This document shows, in pieces, positions 12,901-26,300 of a DNA stretch of 64,000 bases (position 1 is its first letter; each line of letters begins with the position of its first letter). Under the pieces are notes generated by a model. It had not been told where the DNA came from. It did not search any database and saw only the letters and a list, made by a program, of their open reading frames with translations. The translations under genes were made by a program, and so were the position numbers. Source of the stretch: Acorus gramineus (lineage: Eukaryota; Streptophyta; Magnoliopsida; Acorales; Acoraceae); NCBI GenBank assembly GCA_030737835.1, contig CM060847.1, positions 14,395,101 through 14,459,100 of the forward strand. Direction: 5' to 3'.

Positions 12901-15900
12901 TAAAAAAGGGAAGCAAGCAAAATTTAATAACAAAACATCATAAACAATGAAGTACATAGCCCGCAAGGAAAATGAACTTTGAAATATTATTTCTTTTCAT
13001 TAGTAACTCAGGAGTTCATTCAAGGAAATCAAACTACTAACTCTGGATGAGTATCAGAGAAGAGGCATTATAGAGCTTAAGGAACTGAACTTCTAAATCG
13101 TAAATACTATTAAGTAGCTCTACTGATTCATATGTACATGTAGCCTCACACAAGTAAATCAAACTACTGATTATAGAATTCTTCACTTGTAGTCAATCAA
13201 TCCAGCATAGTAAATTTGGTTTAAAAATAACAATGATAAATGGAAATAAGGCAGAAGTTCGTAAGTGTACATGATTTATAAATGTAAATAACAAAATCAA
13301 ATCAGGACACTAATAGTAAGGCTAGATTCTATGTTTTCTTTATGGTTGGACACTTTTTCCTATTCGAGGTTGAATATAATTAATTTTGACACCAGGAAAT
13401 ATACTTTCTGTTTTATTATTTTTCCTTCTACATGTCGAGATGAATTTTCCTCTGGACCACAAAACCAACAACTCTTCTGGTGTTCATCTTCTAGATGAAC
13501 ATTCTCCGGTAAACATTGCAGAAAAAAACAGTCAACTTTAGTTGAGATAGAGGTAACTATTTACAAATCAAACACTAGGGAAGAATATTGCCACATTAAA
13601 TAAGGATAAGGAGTCCGGATCTAGTCAGGACTGATCAAACCACACAGCCTATGAATCAAACTGCTCAGTCAATTATTAGGTACATGTTCCACTCTCCTAT
13701 TGCATCTTGATGATACTTAGAAATCCATGTTTTATCTAATAGTTGACTGGATCTAATAACAAAGTGAAACATATACCCAACAATTGGCTGTGCAGTTCAA
13801 TTCATAGGCTGTGTAGTTCAATTAATAAGATGTGCAATTCGATAATGATAGGGCTAACCAATCCTGACTAGATCCGGACTTTTAAATAAGTCAAACATGA
13901 AAAAAAAAAAAAAATCAAGTCGAGGAACTTTTTCTGTAATGAACTTGATGCCATGTCCATCAAAACTCCGGACATGAGTTATCTTCCAAAGCCTTGCGCA
14001 ACTTTGAGTTGTAACAATAAATCTTACATGCATTTTATCATTTGTGTGCAAGTAACAGCAATCTGTACTCTGTCAAGATATTGTAGGATAAAGCTGACAA
14101 AAACTGAAACCATGGTCTACCATAGAAGCTAATAAATACTCCAGTCACCTTCTAGTCTCTTCTAAGTGTTTATAAGTGATTCACATAAATGTCAAGATAC
14201 TCTACATTATAACTAGTCAAAGCTTAATAGAATTCTCTGTGGTACATTAATTAGGTATAGGTTTAGGGGATGATTTATTTTAAATTACAGAAACATAAAT
14301 ATAGACATGGAGAATACCTCCTGCACAGTTCACCCTGTTCAGTACAATCAACCTTCCCCATGATGATTCGCCCATCCACATCAGGATCATATCTGGGGAA
14401 AATGTAATAAGTGAATCAGATCCTTGTGCAGATCAGGAGAATTCTTTCTAACGATTTACTTACAAGGCAATTTCAAAAAAAAAAATTCATGAAACTTAGG
14501 AGACATCTCAAATAAATATTGAGGAAAACAAGAAAAACTAAATCCCGAAGTGCACCTTTCTTTAATTATTTTAGCCGCCTTCTCCCATGATGGTTTCTGG
14601 AACAAACAATTAAAATTCACTGAGAAGATTCACTTGTTTCTTTGAATAAAATTGGATTTTTTTAAAATTATTTAAGATGAGATTTGCTCAATTCCAGATA
14701 TCCAAAACATGCAACACAAAAAAGTAATTTAAGGTGGGAAGAAAACAATTATTGAAAACATGGTCTGAAGTTTCAGCTGGTGCTAAATATGCCAAAATGA
14801 TACAGTTCAGTAATTGGTTGAATGAAATGAAATATGCACAGGTTTTACAAGTAACTTTATACAATTGGAGGAGTACAAACTGTGTGACCACTGCATACAG
14901 TGCCTTGTAAATAATAATGTATTCTTGATGTGTGGATCATAGTGCATCCCATGAAATTCCCATGGCATAACACTCATTCATTGAAATATTCATATACCAA
15001 AATTCATTCTACTAGAGAGGTTTAATATGTTTCAATTTTTTATTGAACTTGTTGCAGAACGAATAATCACAAAAATGATATTTGAATGTATCATTTATCC
15101 ATGTTCTGCTTGCCAGAAGAGAAACAAAAGAGGTGATCAAAGCACTCTTTCCAAATTTCAATGGCTTATTCCTTATGCGACGTGTTGGTGCATATGGATC
15201 ACGCGCAACGAATATATTTTTCAATATAAATGATTTACATAGAGAACACTTGAACGGTGATGTCTTCTCTGCTTAGAAATTTAATCGTCATGATATTAGG
15301 TGTGAAGACGCCTTCCATCATTACGGGTAACTCAGGGTTAGGGTCATGAGGGATTGAGGTAAATCCTTTGCTGGGGGGGGGGGGAGTGTTTGGTTAAATT
15401 TTCAATTTGTATGGAGATCCCACATCTCCTTGTTCGGGATATTTTTATTAATAAGATTGATCCTACTTTCTCTCAAACAAAATCTATATTTTACATTTAG
15501 TAAGACTTTATAGATTTCCATTTAACTTTCCATTTTCTTGATTACATATTTATACATTTTCTTATTTTTAGTTATTGATAGAAATACATACAAACAGAGT
15601 TGCATATATAACTCATCACAAGATGAAAAAAGCTCAAACACTATATAAAACACAAATGCAGACATTAAAAGTGCTCTGGATGATATCTCAAGATACAAAA
15701 ATGAACTCCATCTTCAAGTCACTGTTTCTAAAAAACAATTAAAAAAAAAGGAGTATAGAAGTATTACTAAGCGATTGCTCCAATAACACCAAGGAGCATA
15801 AAAGTTGACAACCAAAATTGGATACCTGCACAAAGAAGAAGTAAATTCCTTCAACTCTAAACAATGTTATTCAATTGGGATTTAGTATCAAATATGTCAT

Positions 15901-18900
15901 AGGGAAAATAGTAATGGTGCATAAAAAATCTTTTAGCTGATATTTAATCAAAGCACATAGGAACACATAATTACAACTACACACAAGGCATGAACTTGGC
16001 TAGGATAGTAAAAAAACAATCTTAAAGCATTTCCTACTTACTGCTGTGAAAACCTTTCAAAGGTTTCAGAAGTCAGTGAAACAGAGCCTTCACCATATTC
16101 TTCATCCATATCATCTCCATGATTAAGGACTTTTGGAATTGGGCCAGGGTGAAATTCAGAACCAGTTGACTTCAAATTCGAATCTATTGAATATTTACGA
16201 ACGGTCTTGGTTATATTCAACCTGTTCTGCAAATTAGAGGACATGGATTCCAGTTACCATTCATTAAAGCAATATCAAAATCCAAGTACAAAGGCCTCTG
16301 CAGAAAATAAAAGAAATCCATAGAAAAACACCCCAAGATGAAAATACACAAAAACTTATCAAGATTTGTTCATAGTTTCCCACATAAAAAAGATGTTATT
16401 TTTCATAGCAAAATCAGAACAAGTATCTAAAGTTACTTATATGTAATGTTGTGCCTATAAAAATTCACTTGTTCATAATTTATATATTTCCCATTGATTA
16501 CGGCCATGTTTGATAGCTTAAATTTATAGATTATAGATTATAACTTTTTTGATAAGCAGTTGATATGTTTGTTGTAGCGATTGAAAAACAGAGAATAAAT
16601 AGTTGTACATGTTTGTTAGAATAAGCTGTAAAATAACTTTTTGCTATGTAATTGTCAAAAATACCCCTTCTAAATGTAGAAGTTAAATTAATTTCTCTTT
16701 GATAAAAAAAATGTGGTTTTACTTATAAAATGATGATGACCCACTCATCGTCCATTGACATTAAATAATATGTAAAAAAAATTAATGAAATCTTGGATTC
16801 AACATTAATTAAAAAAACAGAACTTGAAAAATAAAAACACAGAACTTGAACTCTATTAATAAAAAACACAACTAAAATACTCTAGCCATAATTTAAATTT
16901 TATCCAAAAAAAATTATACAATCTAAAGTTTTAATCTTACATGAGTTATTTCAAATTTTTGAAAGAAGAAAGGAATATTTAGAGGAGATGAAAAGACTTG
17001 TCCTTTGTAAATAAAGTGAAGGATAGTAATGTTCAACATAATTATTATTTTTTAAATAATTCATAAGTTGTAATCTGAAAACCACCCCTAAACCAACTTA
17101 GAGATTATGAATTTTTTAAGTTGTTTAGCTTAAATAAGTTTCAATAAGTTTAAACAAACATGCAACAACGGTTTATGTTAAGCTAAAAGCTATAATTTGC
17201 AGTTTATAAGTTTTAACAAACATGTACTACCAGAGGTGTTGAAGTGTAACATGAAGTGTCTTTTTTCCTCATAAAAACAGTAGGCCCATGGATAAGAAGA
17301 GCATAGTTCAAAGTGCGGCTGCATGTACCAGTACATGCGGCTGCACATGCTGATGTGCCCCCCTCGACGCACATTAGCACCCTGATGTTGTCCAAGAGCG
17401 ACCATGTGTGAGCATATGCGGCCAGGCGTTCCAACCCAACTCGAACAAGAATCAAATGACTCTTAGGCGTTCGAACCCAGTTCGAACGGGAAATCAAACG
17501 ATCCTTTGGTGTTCGAACTCAGTTCGGGAAATCAAATAGCCCTTCAGGCGTTCGAACTCAGTTTAAACGGGATTCAAATGGTTCGAATCCAGTTCGAAGG
17601 GGATTCAAATAGCCTTTAGGCGTTCGAACCCAACCCAGTTCGAAAGGGATTCAAACAGCCCTTACATGTTCGAACCCAGTTCAAACCAGATTCAAACGGC
17701 CCTTAGGTGTTCGAATCCCGTGGTTCAAACGCCCATATGCTAAAAACAAATTTAAAATATAAAATAAAATATACAAAGTGTTGTCGTATGTACTGTATGC
17801 AGTCCGCACATGTTTTTAAACTATGAAGAAGAGATTACCAAGAATAAACCAGCAGGTTATATACCACTAGTTAATGGATCAGACTGCCGCGGTCAACGTA
17901 AAACTGAAATAATAAAAGAGTTATTATATGACTTTAATTATATGCATAAAACAAAAACTTTTCTTTAATTATCTTATTCTTTTCCATGTCCTTTGTTCAT
18001 AATACTTATGTCGTTTCTACATCTCTGAGAAAACAATGGATGGTGTGCATTACTCTACAGAAGATTCTACCATGCAATATCCTATATATGGATGGATTTC
18101 TTATATAGGCAAAAGGAGAACTATAAATTGCCATCTGATCTATGTAAAAGCATTAGTGAACCGGCAATTCACACAAACTATTGTTATGTAACTTATGTTA
18201 GCACATGCTTAAGCGACTACATCTGCAGTAATACAAAAAATCAATAATTAAAAAAAATATCCATGTGGAATAAAAATGAATATGATAGAATCAAGGAATG
18301 CGGACCTGGGGAAGATTACAATGAAAGAATTAACTATAGTGAGTGCAGACACTTACTGTTCCCAATATATCGCTCACGTCAACTGATGCAAATTCACATG
18401 AGAGTGCAGGGAAACTACATAGAAAATGAGGCTTGTCAGATGAAAAGAAAGCTACATGGAAATTTTGGAAGCTTGAACTACAAATTGCAGAAACTGCAAT
18501 GAATCAAATTAGATATGGTGGTGAAACTATCAGATAATGAAGAGATTAAAAACAAATAAAAACAGCATGATCCTGCCCTATTTATCAGTGAAGCAATTTA
18601 TCAGACAGCCACACAAGGAATTACACCCAGTGTTGTCTCCACAGAGAGACACGATGCAGACACACACTAGGACATGGAAATGGTAATAACATGATGGCTC
18701 AAATTATAATTACTTGAAAAAGGGAAAAAACATTCATAATCTATCAAAGATGATACAATTATAATAGTGTGTCAACCATTAAGATTGTGAGTTTAACATC
18801 ATTTTAACTTTTTAGTCTATAAAGATGTGAGCAGAAACCTAATTATCAAGGAAAAAAAGTTACAAGACTATGCCGCATAAGTGTCTTGTGCCTGCGTCAT

Positions 18901-21141
18901 GTCCATCCCATATTTGAAATTAAGAAAAAAAATTGGATTTTTGGACACGTTTAATGTTGTGTCATATCCCATGTATGACAGTATTCATTAAAGCGTCCAT
19001 TCTTCCTAGGTGGCCTTCATAACAGTATGTAAATCACAAAGTCAACGTCCACAAAAAGATGGAATCCTTATGTAAGTTATGAGGATATAATTTTCTTCGA
19101 GGTAAAAATTAGGAGGACATTATTCATACATGGAAATAAATTATGCAGTGCTTGTGTACAAATCCAATGGAACTGTGTCATCTTAATTTGTCAGGATTCA
19201 ACCACTTCAAGACAAATTTAAATCAAGATGGTCTAATTTTGGAACAAGATTGCTCAATATCATATACAAGTATTAACTTGCAGACCACATTCAGACTAGA
19301 AGCCTGATTCTTACAAGGTCAAAAGGAGAACAATGCATCAATAAAATAATGGTGCTCAATCAAAACATTCATAAATGAACAATAGGAAAGCTCATATGGC
19401 CCTACCTCATATTAAAATGAATACGTAAGAATTCACCATCCAAACTGTTATCAACAATAACGGACGTTGTTGTCCTCACCTGCATATAATTATTCAATTC
19501 CTGGTACAAGAAAGAAAAAAATCTCAAAAATCCTTCCAGGCAAAGAACCACCATAATTGAAATGGATAATATAAAGTGAAATATAGATCCATAATTGGCC
19601 ATCTAAATAATCTGAATTCATCAAGAAAGTGGTGGTAGCTGGTTGGAATCTATGCTTGAAAGCAACGAATAAGATGTCCGCACAGGCAGGCTGCACCCCT
19701 ATGCAGATAGCTTTTCAAGTTCATAGATATGTCTCATAGCATTAACATCATCACGGGAGCTTTTGCTAACATAATGTTAAGTGTTCAAAGAAAAGGGAAG
19801 GAAAATCAAAGCCCTCCAAAAACCGAGGAGCAAAAGATGAAAGAAAACTGTTACCATTCCGAACAAAAACATCATCGCTAGTGCAGCTACAATTGATAAA
19901 CCAGCACCTGAAAGTGATGCCTCTGTCAAGTCTCGGGGAATTTTTCTGCAGTTAAAAGAATGATTTGAGGTATATACATATATACATTTTGGTTATAGTG
20001 TTGTTCATGCAGATCATGTTTTGAAAAATGTTCCCCTTTAAACTGCCAGTAAAGTAAATAAATTTCATAAAAAACATAGCTCAGAGAGATACAATATAAT
20101 GTCTATAAAATTAAGTCTGCAGCCTTTTTAATGTTTGTCTACATAATCCAGTCAATAAAAAAAGTACTCTGTCCTCACACAAAATTTTTAGTATCAACAC
20201 ACTGGTGTACACTTTCAATTCTATGAAGACATGAGGAGGAAGAGACCCTCTACAAGAATGAGCACATGGATTTGAATTCAATATTCTAAAATATCAGCTA
20301 ACACATATCTGTTTGATCCCTATTTGTAAAATTTATTTCTTAACAGAAAACAATTTAAAATTTTTAATCAAAATTTATAATTTTGAATCAAGTATATACT
20401 CTGAAAGTATATTACTTGGAATCTCCATGAAATCAAAGTGTAAATTCTGAAGTGTAAATTCTGGATCAAAGATTCATACATACAAGCATGAATAATATTT
20501 ACATGTTCGCTCCTATACATATCACTACATAATTTGTAATATTAATGCATTTATTGCAATCTACACTAATGTGTGATTTAAAACCCACGTGAAGCATTTT
20601 CCCTTTTTTCAATGTATTTTCATTTTAAATTTTCTTAAATAAATAAATAAACAAAAAGAAAAACAACAACAACTGGATTTGGTATGTTTTCATATCAGTA
20701 TATTCAAATGGTATGGACCATAAATACATATTATTTGTTGAGAATCCAATAACATACCGACATTTAGATCTAAAACACTGCCTGCCAAGCTAAGCGTTAG
20801 AAATCTAACTTTGTATACCAGATTTCTCAAAAAAAAACTAAAACCATCTGCTTGGGCTTAATAATAGCTTTCACAGAATCACAGGCAGTACTTCATTACC
20901 CGTTTAGAACCAATGCCATTACAGATTGCCCAATCTGAACCTATATCACCCTCTACAAGCAACGGTAACATTTTTTCAACTGAATCACGATTAATAAATT
21001 AAAAACGACGAATGAAATGAATCGTTCACAAAATGAAACAGATCTAAAGAACGACACGCATCGATCTGATATAATGGAGACAGAGAAGAAGGAAAATGAC
21101 CTGTAGAAATCGACGGACTTGAGCCTATTAGACGAAATCAT
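9962..21141 (-). CDS. PDIL5-3/5-4-like: Protein disulfide isomerase-like PDIL5-3/5-4 (PDI-C, ERGIC type)
   Basis: Fifteen coding exons, all with GT-AG junctions and continuous frame: 21101-21141, 19855-19945, 19406-19500, 18357-18414, 16042-16226, 15768-15825, 14556-14596, 14318-14392, 12801-12857, 12570-12636, 11861-12007, 11400-11624, 10299-10460, 10125-10202, 9962-10039. The product is 485 residues, matching the family's usual ~480. Domains: cytosolic start MISSNRLKSVDFYRKIP; transmembrane segment about 24-44; ERGIC_N; thioredoxin domain with active site CYWS at 170-173, the family's normal one-cysteine variant, and cis-Pro at 222 (GYPSVRIF); His-rich HGHHDHE near 238; COPII-coated ERV domain from about 300; second transmembrane segment near 446-470 (CAIIGGVFTVAGILDSIL); tail KKVEIGKNF. 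Plant PDI-C proteins are thought to work in ER-Golgi transport and folding. The start context and GA-rich leader support the ATG at 21141. Introns reach 2.1 kb and carry repeats. Confidence 0.95.
10461..11399 (-). other. Intron 12 of the PDIL5 gene
   Basis: 939 bp between exons ending at 11400 and starting at 10460. No repeat or embedded gene was recognised in it. Confidence 0.8.
13612..13880. mobile_element. TIR element in intron 8 of the PDIL5 gene
   Basis: AGTCCGGATCTAGTCAGGA at 13612-13630 is perfectly inverted at 13862-13880. The neighbouring bases also pair in part (AGGACTG against CAATCCT; 'cacagcctatgaat' near 13641 against 'attcataggctgtg' near 13800). About 270 bp, with no coding capacity. 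Superfamily unclear because no convincing target duplication was found. Confidence 0.7.
15027..15480 (+). mobile_element. LINE 3'-end remnant in intron 6 of the PDIL5 gene
   Basis: Frames here read 'LIPYATCWCIWITRNEYIF', which matches the end of plant LINE reverse-transcriptase polyproteins (the W.IW..RN..IF tail after the zf-RVT domain). The frame then breaks and continues in another frame (NDLHREHLNGDVFSA). A 3' region ending '..tttattaataagattgatcctac' follows. It is antisense to the host gene. It contains a 12-G tract at 15373-15384. 5'-truncated and dead. Confidence 0.5.
16503..17225. mobile_element. Candidate hAT-like MITE in intron 4 of the PDIL5 gene
   Basis: Begins near CCATGTTTGATAGCTTAAA and ends with AAGTTTTAACAAACATG, which reads CATGTTTGTTAAAACTT on the other strand. 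An internal inverted pair ('aagtttaaacaaacatg' near 17145) may mark an alternative right end or a nested copy. AT-rich and non-coding. Ends and family uncertain. Confidence 0.4.
17424..17730. repeat. Minisatellite, ~40-bp units rich in TTCGAA, in intron 4
   Basis: Seven to eight degenerate units of the form 'ggcgttcgaacccagttcgaacgggattcaaatagccctta'. Each has two TTCGAA-type palindromes a few bases apart. Unit starts are visible near 17424, 17466, 17508, 17550, 17574, 17616, 17666 and 17705. The run is far more GC- and CpG-rich than the rest of the intron and is flanked by CATG/TGCA-rich sequence. Confidence 0.85.
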
Positions 21142-21280
21142 GGCGTCCGATTCAGAGAGAGAGAGAGAGACGCCGACGAAATCTCTCGCTCGATCAAGGT
21201 TTCGAGTTTCAGAACACCACCGATTTTGGAGGGTTAGAGAGAAAGCGACGAGTGAGATACGCTCTTCGATCTTGGTTTTT
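21142..21280 (-). promoter_or_regulatory. 5' leader and proximal promoter of the PDIL5 gene
   Basis: Directly upstream of the ATG. On the minus strand it is a pyrimidine-rich (CT)n leader (plus-strand gagagagagagagag at about 21156-21170) preceded by GC-richer DNA, typical of plant housekeeping gene starts. No clear TATA box was assigned. Confidence 0.5.
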
Positions 21281-21534
21281 AATACAATTAATAATTAATA
21301 ATGACCTTTCCATTAAAATCGAGGGTCTGTTCCTCCGCCTTATAATGCTCCTCTTTTTGGTCTGTCATTCCCGCCCTGCTTTTGGAAAGCGTGTACACGC
21401 TTCGTGGATTGGTTGAATGGGGTTGTGATGGAAGTTGCCGTGTTTTATCGGGCCGGATCTTCGGTTGAATCGGGGAATTGGAGCTTAGATCTGGCCCAGA
21501 CATTACCTATGGATATGGTTTGCTACTTGTTAGC

Positions 21535-22090
21535 GTTGATACACTGAAGTCTGTTTTACAACACTTATACAAAAGAGCCTACTGCCTTGCTTTCTTCTAC
21601 ACAGTGATGGTGTGGCTAGGCTATACAGGACTATAAATTTTTTATTTTTTTAAAGAGAAAAATATTCTAATGTGTATTTCAATTCGTATAGCAGTATAGT
21701 ATGTATATCAATTGGTGAATGTTTTATTTTTTAAAAAAAAATCAGTGTTAACTACATATGACGGATGGGAGGGCACTGGATATATCATTTTCCCTGTGTC
21801 CAACATGAGGTGGGTTTTTTTTCCGAGGGGATGACATTATCCCAAGAATAATATTACATGTAATTTATTTTGATTCGTTTTAAAAAATAGCATATGTCAT
21901 TTAATGAGATATATATTTTTATAATAGATAAAATATATGTTTCAATTAATTTTATGGACTCATTTATAAAACATGAAAAAATTATATTTAAGTATATAAC
22001 TTATGAGTGCGTGTGGAATGAGGTACATGGGATTAAAAACTAAATGAAGATCTAGATTTTGAATTACTAAACGTACAGGTTGACAAATAG

Positions 22091-22122
<32 letters not shown>

Positions 22123-22255
22123 TGAACAGAAGTATATTGGATAGGTTAGAGATGCACCTAATTAGAGTATTTATTCGAGTATTTAAAAAAATTTGGAGTA
22201 CTTAGGTTCGACTTTTCTCTTGCTAACAGAAGTTTTAACAATAACAAAAGCACTT
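21535..22255. repeat. Dispersed repeat, copy A
   Basis: Largely collinear, as reverse complement, with about 55385-56275. Shared landmarks are 'gtgatggtgtggcta', 'gacggatgggagggcact', 'gatatatcattttcc', 'gaggggatgacattatccc', a CA/GT microsatellite (here (GT)n at 22097-22120), 'agagatgcac.taattagagtattta' and 'aggttcgacttttctc'. Non-coding. The two copies lie in opposite orientation, 34 kb apart. It may be a non-autonomous element; no termini were assigned. Confidence 0.7.
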
Positions 22256-22863
22256 TTTTATCAAAAATAATAATAATAATAATAATAATGAGTGGTAGCT
22301 TAAATTAATGTTTGGAAGGACATCTTGTTTAATTAAATTGGATGAATCAGTGTTCATGGGCTTCATATGAGCACCACAACCCCCTCATTCAATCATTTGG
22401 AAGATGCAACAATGGGCATTGATTGAGTGGAAGCCAGACATTTTATGTTCCCTTCCTACTTTGTATATATATGTAATCTATTTCAATTTATTCCCATTCA
22501 TTCATCTCCAAATTTTTTTGTATCTTATTTAAGGGGTACGCACTCATCTCCATCTCATCTTTCCATCAATAATATTTTTCTTCGTTACACCTTTGTTACA
22601 TCATCACCAAGAAGAAGACCTCATCAATGATTTTGAGGTGTGGAGGTTTGATTTCATTCAATTATACAATTTTAATTTTTTGTTGTCTATCCCTTTGTGG
22701 GGCTGACCCTTCCTTAATGGGAGATAGTTACAGGCCTGCCGTATTAAATCTGCCCTCCTATTATTATTCTTTTTCTTTTTGGCACTTTTAGTTTAGTTTA
22801 GCTATTTATTTACCCTCTACATTTTTGGATTCTCAATTAAATAACACCAACAAATAAAAAAAT

Positions 22864-23300
22864 GAATTTTTAATTTTAAGTTTATGTAAACATGCTTATT
22901 TAAGGATCGGTCCCTCACTTCTTCATATTTCTTTTTAAATCTCTATATTCAACGGTCTATTTGGTTTTTAGTCCTTCTGTCAAACGTTCGTTCATACACC
23001 GTTAATTTATGAAATGTGATTTTATTTTTTTAAGTCCTTGTAAACTATGTTATTTAGTGATCAGTCCCTATAAAATATGAAGAAGGGATGGACTAATCAC
23101 TAAATAACATAGTTTACAAAAACTTAAAAATAAATCACATTTCACAAATTAACGGTGTATGGACGGGCATTTGACGGATGGACTAAAAACCAAATAGGCG
23201 GTTGAATATGGAGATTTGAAAAGAAATATGAAGAATGGATAGATCGATCCTTAAATAAACATGTTTGCTGGGACTTAAAAATAAAAATTCCTAAAAATAA
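22864..23300. repeat. Long near-perfect hairpin, ~210-bp arms
   Basis: The left arm (about 22864-23072) and right arm (about 23085-23300) are reverse complements with few mismatches, and the loop is only about a dozen bases. Pairs include 'ttagtgatcagtccct' with 'gggatggactaatcact', 'aacatagtttaca' with its complement, 'ttaacggtgtat' with 'atacaccgttaa', and 'aaccaaatag' with 'ctatttggtt'. Non-coding; a young foldback MITE or other inverted duplication. Confidence 0.85.
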
Positions 23301-26300
23301 ATGATATGCTCAACCAGTTTGCAGTTTCATTTGCCCCGTGTGCGTTTTTATTTTTTTTGAAATATATACTTAATTATATATATTTTTACATGAATTGAAA
23401 ACATTTTTCTTTTATGTTCGATTAGTAATCTGATGACTACAAACCGGATTATAAAATTAGACCGATTCATAAATGAACACTCAAGAACCTGAATTCCCAA
23501 AATAGCAAATATTTGAGGAATGCAAAAAAATGGAAAATTCAATGATTTTTAATTAGATCTTGTATATTTTGTGGACCAAGGCGTGGAACATAACAAAATA
23601 TGTAACATGGGAGAGCATGTTATTTAAATTCCTTGTTTTTTTGTATCAGGTGAAAGGGACTATTCAAGAGGCTGGATGGAGTTTTTAAATAAAAATATTT
23701 GAATTGGGTACGGCAAAGGTATAAGAACACCCACGTGAGTGTCGCCCCCACGAAGGCCTTCAGGCCATGCTGTGCCAGCAACTGTACTACCCCTTATTCA
23801 TGGCTTTTGTCTCATTCTGGGCACAGCAGTCTTTCATGTAAATTAAGCTAAATTTAAGGGTGCAATTTTGAAAAATGCATCCACCCCTCAAAAGAGACTG
23901 ATGAATTCCTCACATTTCAGTATATTAAAAAAAACCTCTGATTTTTCTTGAATCTTTAAAAACCCCCTGATGTTATTGTTAATAACCTGTGGTTGAGTTG
24001 ACTTCTCAACATTCCATCCCCCCACCCCACCCCTGCCACCGCCGAATCGTCCCCGTTGGTTGAATCGCCTCTTGTTCTCTTTCAACCATCGTCCAAAATA
24101 AAACAATTTAAGAAAGAAAATGAACAAATTAAATAGAAAAAAAAAACTCTCATAATATGATTTAATGAAAAAATTGAAAATTTTTAAGTGAATCATGTGA
24201 AAGAAGGTGAATGGAAGGGGTATTTAAAGGTCTAAGATCCCTCAAATGGTCAAGAAATGGACCGTTGGGAGTTTGAAGAATAGATCTATGTCAATTTTAC
24301 AAGAAGAAAAAATTTATCTTTTTTTAATCCTTTTTGATATTTGAGAAAAGGCAACGAGTTATTTGAATATACATTTTTTATTTTTTATTAAGTGGATGGA
24401 ATATTTCAAATATATTCTTTACAATCTGACGAAGATTTGAACAAGGGGGTCATTTGTTTAACCAAGGTAAAAGTCAGGGGATTTATTGGATATACTGAGA
24501 TTTGAGGAGTATTTTTTAATATTTGACACTTTTCATTGTAGGGGGGGGGGGGGGGGATGCAATTTCACCATTTGATAAATTTGGTGTAGTTTATTGCAAA
24601 CTCAAATTGAATCAAATTATAATTATATCTAACTCAAAAACTCAAGAACGAACGGAAAATGATTGATGGTGTAGAGATGGCTTTTTTTGTTGGATATTAG
24701 AGGTAAAATATAATGGATAATAAGTAAATTAAATTAAATTGATTTATTAGTTTTTCAACCGCTATCCTAATCAAACAAAAAAAAAATGATCCTAACTTCC
24801 AAAAAATGATTTAACCGATCAAAATTGCACCCCTAACTAAAAGTATGTCATCTAAGTTTGTCAATGTTTTGGAATTGGATGGCTTAATATTAACATTTGA
24901 AATCTATTTTTTTTTATTAAGAAAAAATATTTATATATTTCAGATAATTGATATGTCTAAAAATAAATATTAGTTTGAGTGATCAGATGACATTCTAGAT
25001 AGATGAGAGAATTAAAATCGACTTTAGAAGGCTTATTGTCTTCTTTACAAAGCTAATATAGTAGTTGTTTAATTTTTTTTAAGATTATAATTTAATAAGG
25101 TAATATAATTGAATTTAAACCAGCTATTATGCATTTACAAAATTGGCAAATATATGTCTCATTCTAATATTTTTTGGAGCTGGTATCAATAATCCAAATA
25201 TTGAAATATTGGATAATTTCTTATTTTTGAGATATATATTTGAAGCAATACTGATATGTTTTGGGGTAATTAACATGCTTAATGTTGTAATCAATATATA
25301 TAGTATATATGTGTGTGCAGAGGAATTAAATAAGGAATTCAAAGAGGCTCTGCTGATAGCCTTTAAAAGGGCTACTTTTGTACTCACCTGCCTCAATGCC
25401 TCTGCACATGGAGGCCCTGTTCTGCACACATATTGATTTCATTGGTTTTTTTAATGAAATATATATCAATTTTTAGATTATGGTTGGAGTGGAGTATATA
25501 TATATTTTTTTTCATTTCTCACGGAAGGTTAGATTGTTTAAAATTCTCAACCTCCACTCATGCAAACAAAAATTTCTATTCAAAAGTTTGAATTTCCAAC
25601 TCATTCTGCATTAAAAAAAGGTGCAATGTTTCTATATGTTCATGTTAGGTACTATGAAAGCCATATATAACCTAAAGATGGTTGGTTACATTTCATTAAT
25701 CCATTCGAATATTACTAAATATAAGAATGGTTATTCAAGATTACTGTTATACTAATTGTTGTGCTTATCATGGAGGTCTAAACAAATATAAAAAACACCC
25801 CACAATAATCACAAAGTTATGTGATTTTGGTCTAAGCATGCATGCATTCATGGAACAGAATCTACTGTAATACATGTGATTATCACTTTTATGGAGATTT
25901 TTTTCTCTAGTTATCACTCTCATCATGATGTCATTGGAAATCTTCTCCACACTGGGAAATTAATAAAGAAACATCCTAACAACCGTCCTAACAACCTTTT
26001 AACAAATGTAGGTACACCAGATTGGGTAAAACAAGTTACTTGAGTATTTAAAGATTAAAACTTAACTAACCCAGTCATTTAGGTGAGCACTTCAACATGA
26101 CTCCATCATGAATATCCCATATGGGCACATCGGACACAAACTCGACATAATATTCATATACAAGTGCTATATATGAAAGACTGTCAGCCAGGTATAGTAT
26201 TTTGAAAACATATATCCACATTGAGAACCATCTGCTGGCTCAATGAGAGGTGCAGTTGACAGACAACATAATCAGAACAACAAGAGAGGCACAGATTTGT

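Noticed and set aside
25143..25436. Overlapping ~100-residue frames on both strands and an imperfect hairpin (TGTGCAGAGG words), considered as gene or miRNA
   Set aside because: No protein family is recognised and the arms pair over only about 10-13 bases at a time, too poorly for a plant miRNA precursor. No known mature miRNA sequence was recognised.
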